Shown here: positions 14,962 to 26,763 of the stretch, piece after piece
Position numbering within the stretch: position 1 is the first letter of the stretch
Layout: the number at the start of each line of letters is the position of its first letter
The notes under the pieces: generated by a model
Seen by the model: only the letters and a program-made list of their open reading frames with translations
Told to the model about the DNA's origin: nothing
Database searches by the model: none
Assembly: GCA_009760855.2 (NCBI GenBank)
Contig: WPIO01000108.1
Span: forward strand, 386,001 to 450,000
Direction of reading: 5' to 3'
Length of the DNA stretch: 64,000 nt
Source of the DNA: Cristatella mucedo
Taxonomy: Eukaryota > Bryozoa > Phylactolaemata > Cristatellidae
Translations under genes and position numbers: made by a program

Positions 14962-17900
14962 CTAGAGCTTTGGTCTTAAGAAAACGCCCTCATCAAGTAC
15001 AATTGATTTTTCAATCATATCACCTTTCTCATCTCTAATGAAATATTTCGTTTTTGAATCTACTGAATATTTCTCACATATTTCATCCTTGAATTTCCCT
15101 AGACTTCCCTTATTGGCCAGTATAGTTGTTTCTGCTCCTTCTAATTTCCATATATCTTGATTCTTAGGATATCCAGACACATCCAGGTAATCTAAATAAT
15201 CTTCAAAGTCTGTATAAACATTATCAGTATTTATTTGCATTACTAACGAATCAGTGTCAGTATAAGCAAGGCTTACTTTATCATTATAATAATCTTTTAT
15301 CGTGTTATAATAGAAATCTTGCATTATTAGTTTTGAAATATCTAGAATTGTAAAACCTAAATAAATTGGCTTATCAAGACAGATCTCTGCTTTTGTTGTT
15401 TCAATTCCAACTAAATCTCGATTAAACAATCTTCTATCTTTAAACCTTGCACTCATTACTCTTTTATCTGAAACTAGAACGTCTTTATCATATTTTAGAT
15501 CAAACAATTCAATGTTTACTCTTTCTCTAACATTTTCCATTGTCTTTCCAAAGAATGCATTATTTTTTAGTTTATAATATTCCTTTTCAAACTCATCCTT
15601 TGCTGTTTTCCTTCTTTCAATGTTATTGAGTATATAACCCTTCAACCACGTACTTTGTGTAAAACTCATTACTCTATGTATCTTAGTTAACACATATCCT
15701 CTTTCTATTGCAAGTTGTAGATTTCTATAATGGATAATATACTTAACTTTTGGTTCTAGATCAAGAATCAGTTTTTCCACTTTACTTTCACAATCATCTA
15801 TTTTCTTCTTATCATCCATTAATAACGTTTTCTTTTGATATTCAGAGTATTCCTCAACAGCAACTTTTCTTCTAGTTGGTAAAATAGGATAATCAGAGTA
15901 TGTGTCGTGTAATTCTTTTGGACAGTGCATATCTACTTCAAAAGCATAACCAGTTTTTGCGTCCTCTTTTAATGATAATATCTTCTTAGTTGTAATATTT
16001 TTTATTTGTTTGCTATCTAAAAACTTGAAATTGGAAATTGGGAGTGGCTGTGTCATTGCCGTAGCATATAATGAATTTGCATCGATGTAAAGCAACCAAC
16101 TCTTTTCTTTAGTACAATCATAATTAGAAGCCATTTCATTGTTTGCTTTGATATGCCTACACGATGTTTGAGTTATTCCTCCTCTTATAGCACTTTCAAA
16201 GAAGTCAAAATGTTCAAAGCTAGTTAATAGATCTAATTTAACCTTTGAATATCTCAAACCTGCAGCCCAAGTTAGACCTGGCGCTGTAAGGAAGTTTGCA
16301 GGATCTAAACCATCAATTTTCTTTGACAAATGTCTAAAATGTTGAAATACGTCTGCAAGTAGAAGGACATCCATAGTTAGATAAATATTGCTGTATTTTC
16401 CTAATGTATCTTCCGTGTTTGGGTCTATTTTTTTCATCAAAGCCCAAATTTTCTTAACACGATCATAATCTTTTTCATCTATGTTTGTATCATTTAATGT
16501 GCTATAGAAACTTTTAATTGGAGGTAGTGACTTTTCATCTAGTCTTGAAAATGAGTCTATATACTCGTAAGGCAATATACCTTTTTCTTTTAGTAGATTG
16601 AACTCATTATCATCCATCATTGAGAAGTAATTTCTTGTTTGTTCTAATGGTTTTCCTGATTTAACAACATTATTTACAAGATCAGCTAAACCTTTTTGCA
16701 GCATTTGTAGAGAGTCTTTAAAGGAGAGCAAGCCAATCTCAATGTTTATGTATTTCTCCATGTTATTGGCAATAACTTTTTTATCTAGTTTTAAACCTTG
16801 AAACTCTTGCACTAATAAATGTGAATCGTAACCTTTTAAATTATGAGTAAATACTGGTAGTTTAAACTTCTTAGGATTAATGTTGAGATTTAAGTTGCAA
16901 GAAGTATGAGCAGCGCCCCAATACTTTCCTGTTAAATGACAATGATCTAAAACTTTATCACCAACTAAATCTAAATCGCAAATATGACAAACAGTTGCTT
17001 TCTCAAAATCTTCTTTGTCTTCTTCCTTAAAATTAGTATAATCAAATATATTGTATTTACCAAGAATAGGTTTCATTTCATTTTTTATTGTTTCAACTTC
17101 TTCTAACAAACTTTTTTATAGATCTCTAACATTATTTGAACCATTGAATAATTTAAACGATCTTTGTTTTCCTTCATAATCAATAACAGTATAAGCAGAA
17201 GAATAAGGAATGTGCTTTTGAAAACTGCCTTGTGGAGTAGTAGGATCTTCTTTATCTGTTTTTCTAACGCTTGTAAGTAAACATTCAAAGTCTGCATAAG
17301 CGACGTAAGGACACCATAAAGTTTTGGCATAATCTCTAAAATAACATTTATCTCCTTTTTTACTATCTGCAGTTGGCATTCTTATTCTAGATTTGCCATC
17401 ATTTCCACGTTTACAAGCACCAATATGCGATTCTAGTTTATCTTTAGAGTAAAATCTACACAAACATCTTTTACAAGTGAGCTGCGTTCCATAGCCTTTG
17501 CTACTTCTACACAACCCATTGAGATTTTTAATAATTACATAGTGAAAATTGCTTTTATTTGGAGTGCTGTACAAAAGAAGATCTAAATGTTTATCTTTCT
17601 CTTCATCAGTTACAATAAGCGGTGTTAGATTTCTTTTGTCATATTCATAAACATTAATAGTTATGTTAAATAGCTCAGCTAAATGGGGAATATCAACAAC
17701 ATTTAGTACGTTTGAAGGATAATTCTCCTTAACGTTGAACAACTCCTCTATTCTCTTTAGATGTTGTGAATACCTCTCATGTAATATTTGCTTTAAATCG
17801 GCAGTAGACTCAGGGTGGTTATCTCTCCAGTGGAGAAACCTTAAAACACACCATAGAGCGCAAAGATTATCTGATTCATTCTTTATATTAATTGTTGATC

Positions 17901-18609
17901 TCTTCTTTTCTAATCCTTCTGGCATTGCTAAATAGCTGCCGCCGAACTTATGCCGAAAATATGAAAACTTTGCATAAATAGCATTAATACCAATGATAAT
18001 CCAGTTAGAACCTTTTTCCAACCATTCTTCTACTTTCTTTTTAAAAGAGGCGAATTGTGTTCTAATTATTCTATCAATATTAGAAACTCTGTTTATCTTT
18101 GAATTACTTATTCCCGCAAATGGCTGGTAATTAAATGCTCCACTTTCTGATGTTAAGATAGGTGAAATAACAAGTGTCATTTTTAAGTCGCTCTTGTTTT
18201 TAAGTAATTCTTTAATAACTAATTTTAGTTCTGCTCCTATCTTATCATATATCACATCAAAATTAATCATGTTTTTATCTAGTCCAACATATTCATAATC
18301 TAAGAATTTACCATCAGAAGAAGACTTGCCTAAAAACCAACCTGTTTCTTGTATTTTCATTAATCTCCTGGACTCTTTATCAAAAGACCATCCACTTTTA
18401 GGCTTAGTGGTTCTTTTACTAATAGGATTATCTAGTTTTTTAGTTGTTGGTGAACGTAGAGTTGCAATCAATGCATCAATACTGTCTTTTGAGAAGGGGT
18501 AATTGGGAAGAAGACCTGTACGTTTTCTTACCTCTTCTCTAATCCTTTTTGCGTGATCGCTAAATTTTTCATCCTCCCGCCGCATAAAGTTATCAATGTT
18601 TTGATCCAT
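14962..18609 (-). pseudogene. protein-primed family B DNA polymerase, in-frame TAA at 17,116-17,118
   Basis: One frame of about 1,215 codons is interrupted only by a TAA at codon 498. N-terminal part: a long polinton/adinto-type extension (GSNWIIIGIN, then GGSYLAMPEGL and INIKN blocks), a C2H2 finger (CKRC...H...C, about residues 380-405) and exonuclease motif I YADFECLL (D440, E442). After the stop: a CHIC...DHCH...C zinc/HNH-like region, exo II THNLKGYDSHLL, exo III YLTMDVLLLADVF, motif A IDANSLYATAM, motif B KNNAFFGKTMENVRERV and motif C YTDTDSLVM. All catalytic motifs are intact. It copies the linear genome using a terminal-protein primer. The ATG lies in TATATATG, about 44 bp from the terminal palindrome. 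The stop needs only one base change. Confidence 0.9.
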
Positions 18610-18652
18610 ATATAAGAATAGAAATTTTATTTAATTAATGTAAGTGTCTATG

Positions 18653-18835
18653 AGTAGATATAAAATGAATGACAGGTAGAATAGGGCCTCGAGAGAATGG
18701 CGGCAGCCATTAAATAAATCGGACGATGATAAACAATCGAGCGGAAGCGAGATTGTTTATCGGAGGACGGTTTATTTAATTGATGACGTCATTCGATCGA
18801 GCCCTAGGCTACCTGTCATTCATTTTATATCTACT
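18653..18835. repeat. 183-bp imperfect palindrome at the virus-host junction
   Basis: The outer 27 bp (18,653-18,679 and 18,809-18,835) are perfect inverted copies beginning AGTAGATATA. The centre also pairs (GATAAACAATC at 18,728 with GATTGTTTATC at 18,751), leaving a 12-base loop at 18,739-18,750. Between these the arms are imperfectly complementary (GGGC...ATTAAATAAA with TTTATTTAAT...GCCC). It sits between the polymerase start and the first host base. It may be the viral terminus, a TIR-TIR junction or an inserted foldback element. Confidence 0.85.
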
Positions 18836-18840
18836 ACCCC

Positions 18841-19313
18841 GGCTCTGATTGCAGCACAGCGAGTCACGTGTCTATTCTTTCGCAAATCGATACGTTATTG
18901 GCCACTCGCTTCTTGAGTAAAGAAAAATATCAAGTGCATCACATAAAGGATTGTAGCAGTTACAAGAGTTTGCTCACTCTGCATCCCAACCTGCGGTACC
19001 GCAAACAGTTAATGTTGCACATTTACGTTGTATGCTGCTATCGCCATAGGTCACTTCCTTCCATTGGCTTTCAGGTTCAGGCTCAGCCGTTTAATGCTGG
19101 ACGTGACCGAGAAGTCACCGGAAGTCACTAAGAACGCCAATCGATGGAATACGGGCCGCATAAAGGTATCTAGCAAGCAGCCACTTAGCGGAATATCCTG
19201 CCTGGCGGCACGCTCCTATCGATTTCTGAGCAGTAGGACGCACGCTATTTTCCTTCCACGCCCAGGACTGTGTAGCCGCCTCTCAGTAAAAGCTGAATCT
19301 GGCTGGAAGAGAT
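18841..19313 (+). other. upstream region of the PAN-discoidin gene
   Basis: No gene of its own. It is shared with 26,764-27,231 of the duplicate and contains a GTCACGTG E-box-like motif (about 18,862-18,869) conserved in both copies. It likely includes the promoter and 5' UTR; no TATA box is clear. Confidence 0.4.
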
Positions 19314-22300
19314 ATGGACTTGCTGCTACTGCTCTCTTTGATGCTTATGCCGTCAGTGCTTGCAGGTAAGCACCTGAGTAAAGTGCTACGTAGCTGAGGT
19401 GCTAGCAGTTAAGTCCCAGAGTTCAGAAGCAGCCTACTCTTATGCTTGCGTCATTGTGCGGCTTCAGACCTGATCGGGTGGTTCAGTTCCACATATTGTT
19501 TTTGAAAATGTCAATATCCAAGAGCTGCCCTTCTAATAAGTTCAGTCTACACTATCTCATACAGTCGTGCGACACGTAATTAATTGTAGGCAGTCGGATT
19601 TGTGAGCGGCAAGTTTTCTTCTGTACAGTGTAGTAGTAATAATACACTTTCGTTGGCAGATACCGTAGGCGGACTCTTTCAACTGGTACATAGCACAGCC
19701 AGCCTGCAGACCTGCGGATCTCTGAGTACAGCACCGGCCGCTGACATTATTGGCGACATCGCTCAGCTCTCTTTACCTGAATGTACGACGTCATGTTTGC
19801 TAGCAACGAATTGTTGGGCGATACACTTTGACAAGGATCAGAGAAGGTGCACCATGATGAAGAATTGTTATGCAACCCCTACGAACGAGGCCACTGTGGT
19901 ATTTCAGCGCTATTACGGTAAGCATTCTCGCACAGTGACACTCGTTTTTTTAATAGAGATTTAATTATCTTTGTTTTACTTATTAACACAAGTAATTGCA
20001 ACATAACAAATGGCCGTTTGCATAGTGCCTCAGAAAAGATAACTATCTCAGCTTACTGTCGAGCGAGCTGGTCGTTTCTGAGCTAGCCCCTCGGCACAGA
20101 GGCTAAAGCCCCAGAAATGGATGCGAGACCTGCTCTCACGGTACATCACGCAAGCAGCAATACGTGTAAATTAAAGTTAAGAAATTGCGTATTCAGCCAA
20201 ATCCAAAATTACGCAATTGCCTTAATTTGCTTGTTTTTGTGCTAGGTTTCCTCGGCGATGGCTACGATGAATCGACGTGCAGCACAAAGCTAGTTGGTAC
20301 GATGAGCGTGCTTTGGCGATACACTATTAATTTCTTGCTTGACTTTTATTTTACCACGGATGTCATTGAATTGCCCACTATCTCGCTCTTCGTGTACTTC
20401 ATAACTTGTTGTTACTTATTGGTAAACAAAAAATTAAAGTCATAGCTTTCCAGACGAATTCGAGTCTCATAAATTCAGTTATAACATTGTAGTTTATCCC
20501 AGACTGTAAGCGCTCCCGGTTCAATGGTGAGGTGGCATTGTTCACCTTTAAATAAGTCTAATTCTCTGCCGGAATATCAGTACCCAGTAAGTCACCGACT
20601 ATGTATAGCGCCTTCAACCTATATGAAAACTTGCATGTATGTAGATATACACATCTCAATGAATATGAATTTTTCTAAATTTATTTATTCCTTTCTGTTC
20701 GTATAGTTAAAGATAAAGGGCAGCCATTAGCTGTATAGCTTCTAATTGGCCGCAGCATGTCCAGGGTTGATAGTACCTCCTTAACTTCCCCTCCGTAGTA
20801 GTAAGATAACCGTTTACAGAATTTTAGCTTTCAGCGTTTGAATGCGAAGTAATATCAGAAGAGCTGGGGTCCCGTTGGGTGAACATTTGAGTTCCAATAG
20901 TAGAACGGTTTAAATTCGCTCCAACAAAAAAAAAACATTCCAGCGCTCAAATTCTCCTTTTAGGTGCCACTGGCGTTTACTCGTGTTAGTACAGATTGCT
21001 TGTTGATCAAGTGACTGTACACGATATGAAGACAATTGTCAAGGCGAACTTAATGTCTATCTCGAAACTAATTTTCAAAGCTGCTTCGTCTAACCGCTAT
21101 GATTTCACTAGCAGTGCTAGGGATTTGAACCAATACATCATTGAAGATGTTTGATCCCGTATGAAATCATTGCCGAGCCGGTTCGGCGCAGCGGTAGAGA
21201 TGCTCGAACCGATCAAGGTCTGGTCGAGGTCCTGTCGAGGCCGACATCTTCAACCTATATATATAAATGTATGCATATATTTAGATACATGCATCTATTT
21301 ATATCTATCTTTCTAAATCTATTCTTTCCCATCTACTCTAATACATTGCAATCATACGTTGCAGCTTCTTTGCCAAACTCGGCCATGACTGCGACATCGA
21401 GCTGTTGCGGTCACAATCCAGAGTGTGCAAAGCTGTACAACGTTTCGAACTATTGTGGAAGCAACTGTTACCATGGATCGTGGAGTTCGGCAGGTCTCTC
21501 GTCAGACGACTACTTACAAATTGACTTTCTTCAACTAAAGACGGTAGGTAGATTCCTGCCCAATTCTGGACTTACAGGCACTACTCCACCTCGGAATCTA
21601 AGCCTTGCCTAGCCTCTTTATGAGGGGCTTATATCGATGAAGCACTTAAATGTAATACATCTCTAATATCTAAAATATATCAATTGTATTATTTTAAATT
21701 CAGGTCATGTTAATTTTCGAGCCTTAAAGCGGTCTATCCGCAAATAGCTGGTACTTGCATTCACTACGAGATCTTGGTCAGGGCTATGGGCATTAGTCAA
21801 GTCTATGCCGTGTATCGCGACTCGGACCACGCGACCTCCTTATCAGGCTCAATTGTGCAATGCTTTAAAGCAAAAGTTGGGCAGCTGCTTGCTTGCTCGG
21901 AATGCCGAACGGAATCCTCCCAAAGTTTGCACTTTCGTACTCGAAAAACATCCCCCGGCTTGGTTTTTGCATGTGACAACTTAGCCATGGCTTAGTCAGT
22001 TTTTAAGACTTTTAGATATCTCAAAGTCTTATTACTTTAACTTATTTCATCAAGAATTGAAATGCTTTCAAATATTTTTAAACAATAGTGTCTGCTGATA
22101 TCTGCATTTCTATTATAACGTGAATGGCTCACTTGTTCAGTGGTTGGCTTTTCATGACCTCGCCCCGAGGTTGTGTGTTCGAATCCTGTGATGGGCGTAG
22201 TAAAGTAGGAAGATTCCTGCCCGATTCTGGTCTTACAGGCACTACTCCGGTGGTGTAGGTGGGTTTTGCCCGAATCTGGTCTTAGACCTGCTACTCCGCC

Positions 22301-25300
22301 TCGGAATCTAGGCCTTGCCTATAGCCTCTTTATGAGGGGCTTATATCGATGAAGCACTTAAATGTAATACATCTCTAATATCTAAAATATATCAATTGTA
22401 TTATTTTAAATTCAGGTCATGTTAATTTTCGAGCCTTAAAACGGTCTATCCGCAAATAGCTGGTACTTGCATTCACTACGAGATCTTGGGCAGGGCTACG
22501 GGCATTAGTCAAGTCTATGCCGTGTCCCTCGACTATAACCACGTGACCTGCTTATCAGACTCAATTGTGCCAGCTTTAAACTTTAAAGCGAAAGTTGGGC
22601 AGCTGCTAGCTCGAAAGCTGAACGGAATCCTCCTACAGTTTGCACTTCCGGACTCTACAGACATTCCCTGGCTTGGTTTTTGCATGTGCCAACTTAGCCC
22701 TGGCTTAGTCCGTTTTTAAGCGTTTTACATGTCGCAAAGTCATATTATTTTAGCTGATTTCATCAAGAATCGAAGCATTTTCAAATATTTTCAAGGATTA
22801 GTGCCTGCTGACATCTGCATTTCTATTATAACGTGAATGGCTCACTGGGTAAGGTTGTTGCTTTTCACGACCTCGCCCCGAGGTTGTGAGTTCAAATCCG
22901 GTGGTGGGCGATCCTTTATCGCCACTGAAATCGGTGATGATAGCGGTCAAGGCTCTTCTGTCGCTGTTCAAAAAGAGGCTGTTAAATCTGCTAGTATTTT
23001 TCTCTCGAGTAACATCATGCATATAATTTCTAGTTTACATTTAACTCTGATTGCAGCAAATTATGCATCATAGATGAGCTACTTAAAGCTAACTTATTTC
23101 AAAGATTAAGTATCCTTTGGGCATATTTTATTCTAATTTCTATCTATGGAAGCTATCTCGACGGAAACAGATGCCATCACGGTTTTCGTCCGACTTTCCA
23201 CCGCCAGCAATGTCTGGACTATTTACTTTTCTTTCAGATAATGCGATACGAAATCGCCAGTAGAGTAGACCAGACGGGTTGCAGTTACCACCAATACGTT
23301 GAATCTTTCTTCCTCGAATACAGCTGCGACGGAATTACGTATTACTCGTACAGAAACAGCAGCGGGAATACGGTAAGACAAATTTAGCCCTGTAACTTCA
23401 TTTTTGGTCGTAAATGTAAAGAAATTATATTTTAATATGATATTTAGCATCTTTATTGATACGATTTCTAAAATTAGTTCATTTCTCTACGGTTCTTCCA
23501 AGAAGGTCATCTCAAGTCATGTCTCATAGCTGGATAGAACGCTGCAAAGGGAAACGCGATTGAATGGTGACTGATATCACGCTCGTTAAACAGCATGAAG
23601 AACATTGTCAGGGGTAACATGCACATGGTTAGCATGCAAGTGTGGTTAGCGGCAGCAAGCAACAGCATCAGCACGCATTAGCACATACAGAATGAATCGC
23701 ATGGACCCACTAAATGCTGTCATAAATTGGTGCGTGTTTTAATTCTTTTTTAAATGTGGTCTAGTCAAAGGATGCTTTGACGGAAATCGGGAGTGAGTTG
23801 CAATCTTTGGATTCATACAAACTAAAGGCACAATCTCAGAATGATTTGAAGTGTGTATAAGGTATAGGCAGACAATTAGATTCTGAAAAGCAGGTGGTAC
23901 GATGCTTAGCCGTGTGGGGGAGTACATCTGATAGGCAGGCTGGAGCGAAAGTCTGACGGGACCTAAAGTTGAGCGACAAAACCTTGATGTCGATGTGCTT
24001 CTTGACTCGAACCCAGTGCAGGTTAGCGAGAAGTGGTTGGATGTGGTGAGTACACTCACGATGTAGCAGCTGTGCAGCCGAGTTTTGCACCGGCTGTAAG
24101 CGCCTGATTGCACATGCCCGTAAGCCAGTAAGCAGCGAGTTACAGAAGTCAAGACGAGATGTCACAAATGTACGGACCAATTCAACTGTGGTATACCTGT
24201 CTAAACAAGCCCGAATTTTACCGATGGTGTGTAGCTAAAAGTAGACAGGCTTTATTGTGGAGCTGACGTGGTCGTCTAATGAAATGTCACTTTGGAATGT
24301 GACAAATAGATTTCGTGCAGATTCAACAGGAGATATGCTGGCAGAGCCGAATTTGAGCTTTAGTCTTTCCAATATCTGAATCGCACTTGGTTTTCCTATA
24401 AATAGTAAGTTATTCTTGTCATCATTTAATTTTAAAAAAGTTTGCTACCATTCATTTGTGGATGTCATCAATACATGCAGCAAGGGAGTTGAGATAATTC
24501 GAGGTGCTCGAAGACTGTGAGGGATCAAAGAAGAGGTACAACTGACTGTCATCTGCATAGAAGTGAAAGTCTAGATTGTGCCTGGCAATCACATCGACAA
24601 GAGGGATAGTATAAACCATGAAGAAAACGGGATCAAGCATTGATACCTAAGGTACAGTATATCTCTGAGGTTCCTCTGGTGTTCTTCGTCAATTCACAAC
24701 AATGCTCTGGAGTCTCCCACTGAAATAGAACCTGAACCATTTTAGAGTAGTGCCAGTGATTCCTAGGCGAGATGAGAGGCACTCAAGAAGGACTCAAGGG
24801 ATTGATATTATCAAAAGATTCCGAAAAATCGAGCCAAACAAGCAGAGATACTCTACCTAAGTCTGCATTTTTTAAGTTGGTCGTTGTGCATCCGAAGCAA
24901 TGCCGAATCTGTGGAGTGATTAGCTCTGAAACTGGACTGGAACTTAATGGCAAGGCTTGAAGTTTCAATATATGCATTCAACTGGTCTGCACCGACTCGT
25001 TGCAGTGTCTTTTATAAAGAAGGTAGAAAGAAGACTGGGCGGAAGTTGCTCAAGTTCTCTTGGTCTAGTGTTGCTTTCTTGAGTAGTGGCCTGACTACAG
25101 CATTTTTTAAAGGTACTGGAACAAGACCTGAAGCTAATGAAATATTTATGACGTTGTGCGTTTATTGATGTTGTGCATGAGTTTATTTTAAGTGCGGGCT
25201 AGAAATAGTTGACAGTAGTTAACTAATGAGAGTTAACCAACCTTCAGCTTGGGAGATGCTCACGCGACAGAGAAACCCTAAATAGGTTGGGAATAGCGAA

Positions 25301-26404
25301 TTACTAAGCAAGAAAGATTCCATGTGAAACTCTGCACTCTCCAAGACTACTCTACTTTTGTTCTCGAAAGCGAGACTTTTATTGAGATCCGCCACACAGG
25401 TTTAATCTGAACTCTTATTTAACTCCACCACACAGGTTTAATTTCAACCGAACCTATGCCTTATGAATTAGACTCGGCCAACTCTCTAATTAATCTGTCG
25501 CAATGGATTGGTAATTAACAAAGTAGAACGCTATATACATTTCGAGAATTTAAAGAAACTCAGTGATGTCCCATCGTCAAAACCTGTAAGTCCGTGACTA
25601 GCATTCGTCTTTGCATCAACGGTGAAGCTCTGTAGTGTCTAACCTCTGTATTGCTGTATTCTGCAGTGTCTAGTGTAAAACACTTATGACACCTCGGTTC
25701 TCACGCACGAGAAATAATCCACGCGCAATGATTCTAGCAGCGACTGGCTACCAGCTGCCGTTTTCACACTCTTTGATCCAGCGGGAATTTCCGGTCAAAA
25801 ATTAAGTAACTACTGTCAGGTACGCCAGCGGCCCGTTGATTAAACTTTGGGCGATGGCTAGCCATTCGGATATGACGGCGGTCTGACGAATTCCCGCTGG
25901 AACAGCATTGGAAGGTGCACCAGAACGTCATCCGCATCCCATTGGAAGGCCATCAATGCTGAAAGCTACCTCCGCAAAATAAATAAGACCACATCAAACA
26001 GTTCTCTGGTTTCACGCTGACGGAATCTTATCGTTCACATCATTTAACCTTTGTGTGATTGGCGTGCTTTTTCACTATTGGTGTAGTTCTGGAGTAGTTG
26101 GCGTTATTTTAGGCAGCGCAGTGCGACGTTTGCAGTGAAAGCATTTCTGAATGCAATCTATTTTTAGATGCATTCTTTGCATCGTGAAAACCTTGTCATG
26201 CCCTCATGTTTTCCCTTGCGTTTTTAATCCTTGGAAAATCGTCTTCTCGTTGCTCAGCTCTTCAACGGGAACAGCGGGATCAACCAAATCGCCGGCGGCG
26301 CGTTTCCTAATCCTATAGTGGGCGCACGCTTTGTGCGAATTCATCCGTATCAGTATTCCAATTGGAAGTCTCTTCGAATTGAACTCTACGGCTGCGCTGT
26401 GTAG
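19314..26404 (+). CDS. secreted PAN/Apple plus F5/8-type-C (discoidin) lectin-like protein, 6 exons
   Basis: Exons with GT-AG borders and matching phases: 19314-19365, 19660-19917, 20246-20296, 21365-21543, 23238-23372 and 26258-26404; total 822 nt, 273 aa plus stop. Exon 1 encodes a hydrophobic signal peptide ([18 protein letters not shown]). Exon 2 is a PAN/Apple-like module with Cys pattern [15 protein letters not shown]. Exons 4-6 form one discoidin domain: [13 protein letters not shown], then FFLEYSCDG, and finally [12 protein letters not shown] and LRIELYGC just before the stop, all signature positions of F5/8C. Such domains bind carbohydrates or lipids outside cells. The last intron (23,373-26,257) is stretched by a LINE. 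The viral insert ends about 480 bp upstream of the ATG and could affect its promoter. Both domain calls are pattern-based; the exon phases strongly support a working gene. Confidence 0.8.
20297..21364 (+). other. intron 3 of the PAN-discoidin gene
   Basis: About 1.07 kb without a supported exon or recognisable transposon. Near 21,178-21,245 is a short tRNA-like/SINE-like stretch (GGTTCGGCGCAGCGGTAGAG) that is too degraded to classify. Confidence 0.4.
21551..22910 (+). repeat. direct repeat of about 650 bp inside intron 4, two copies
   Basis: Copy 1 runs from about 21,551 to 22,195 and copy 2 from about 22,208 to 22,910. Both begin with GATTCCTGCCC, share the CGATGAAGCACTTAAATG stretch (21,636 and 22,350) and end in a tRNA-derived SINE head. 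The copies differ by scattered substitutions and by a 60-bp insertion in copy 2 near 22,253. Confidence 0.75.
22834..23005 (+). mobile_element. tRNA-derived SINE
   Basis: A polymerase III A-box-like TGGCTCACTGGGT and a B-box GAGTTCAAATCC are spaced as in a tRNA, followed by GGTGGGCGATCCTTTATCGCC and a body ending AAAGAGGCTGTTAAATC. The same element occurs at 22,126-22,198 (head only), 54,031-54,204 and, reversed, 34,198-34,385. Confidence 0.7.
23541..25168 (-). mobile_element. 5'-truncated CR1/L2-type LINE (non-LTR retrotransposon)
   Basis: The minus strand holds broken reverse-transcriptase blocks: [14 protein letters not shown] (palm motif A, about 24,830-24,870), [14 protein letters not shown] (the F/Y-ADD box, about 24,535-24,580), and a C-terminal [19 protein letters not shown] block (about 24,090-24,150). 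Several stops and frameshifts show it is dead. It sits in the last intron of the PAN-discoidin gene, in opposite orientation. Confidence 0.8.
25169..26257 (+). other. rest of intron 5, no recognised feature
   Basis: About 1.1 kb. A short imperfect repeat of the phrase CACCACACAGGTTTAAT occurs near 25,390 and 25,425. No exon, RNA gene or transposon is supported. Confidence 0.3.
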
Positions 26405-26763
26405 CCGAGCCTTGAAAACGAGGCTCGCCTGAAGCAGCCCAGTCCACTGGCACGTGACTGAAGGCAATGGCACCACAGTGACCGATTGAATTTTCATTAG
26501 TGTTTTTCTCTTGTGTAAAAAGTCGGCTTCGCTAAAATATCAGCGAGTCTGGCTGTCACTGCCCGATATGTCGCTTGCTGAATTATGCAATTATGTGCAC
26601 GCTACCAGCAGATTGTTTCATTTCCCGTTGAATATAAAAGGTTCTATCTATACGATGAGTTATTTAAAAGAAATTCATATTGGTCCCCCTGGATGCAGGG
26701 ACGCTAGCAGGTGGCGCTAGCAGTAGTCACTATTTTCCGCAGCCAGCGCCTCTCCGCTGCCTC
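26405..26763 (+). other. spacer between the two duplicates
   Basis: About 360 bp between the end of the intact gene and the start of duplicate similarity at 26,764. It includes the 3' flank of the gene and the sequence CTAGCAGGTGGCGCTAGCAG near 26,702, a small inverted repeat. Its right part is the only view here of what lay upstream of copy 1 before the virus inserted. Confidence 0.35.

Larger units (their letters stand above)
18841..23372. repeat. tandem host segmental duplication, copy 1 (intact gene)
   Basis: Sequence from 18,841 onward matches 26,764 onward in order: the GAGTCACGTGTCTATTC region, the signal-peptide exon, the PAN exon, the linker exon and two discoidin exons. Introns match only in patches. 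Unit length is about 8 kb. Similarity starts immediately after the viral palindrome, which places the viral insertion point at about 18,836-18,842. Confidence 0.8.

Noticed and set aside
14962-17109. Separate polymerase gene starting at TTG 17109
   Set aside because: It is in the same frame as the upstream part, with a single TAA between; the motifs of one polymerase are shared across both.
18653-18835. CRISPR or integron-type array
   Set aside because: It is a single palindrome, not a series of direct repeats with spacers, and the context is eukaryotic.
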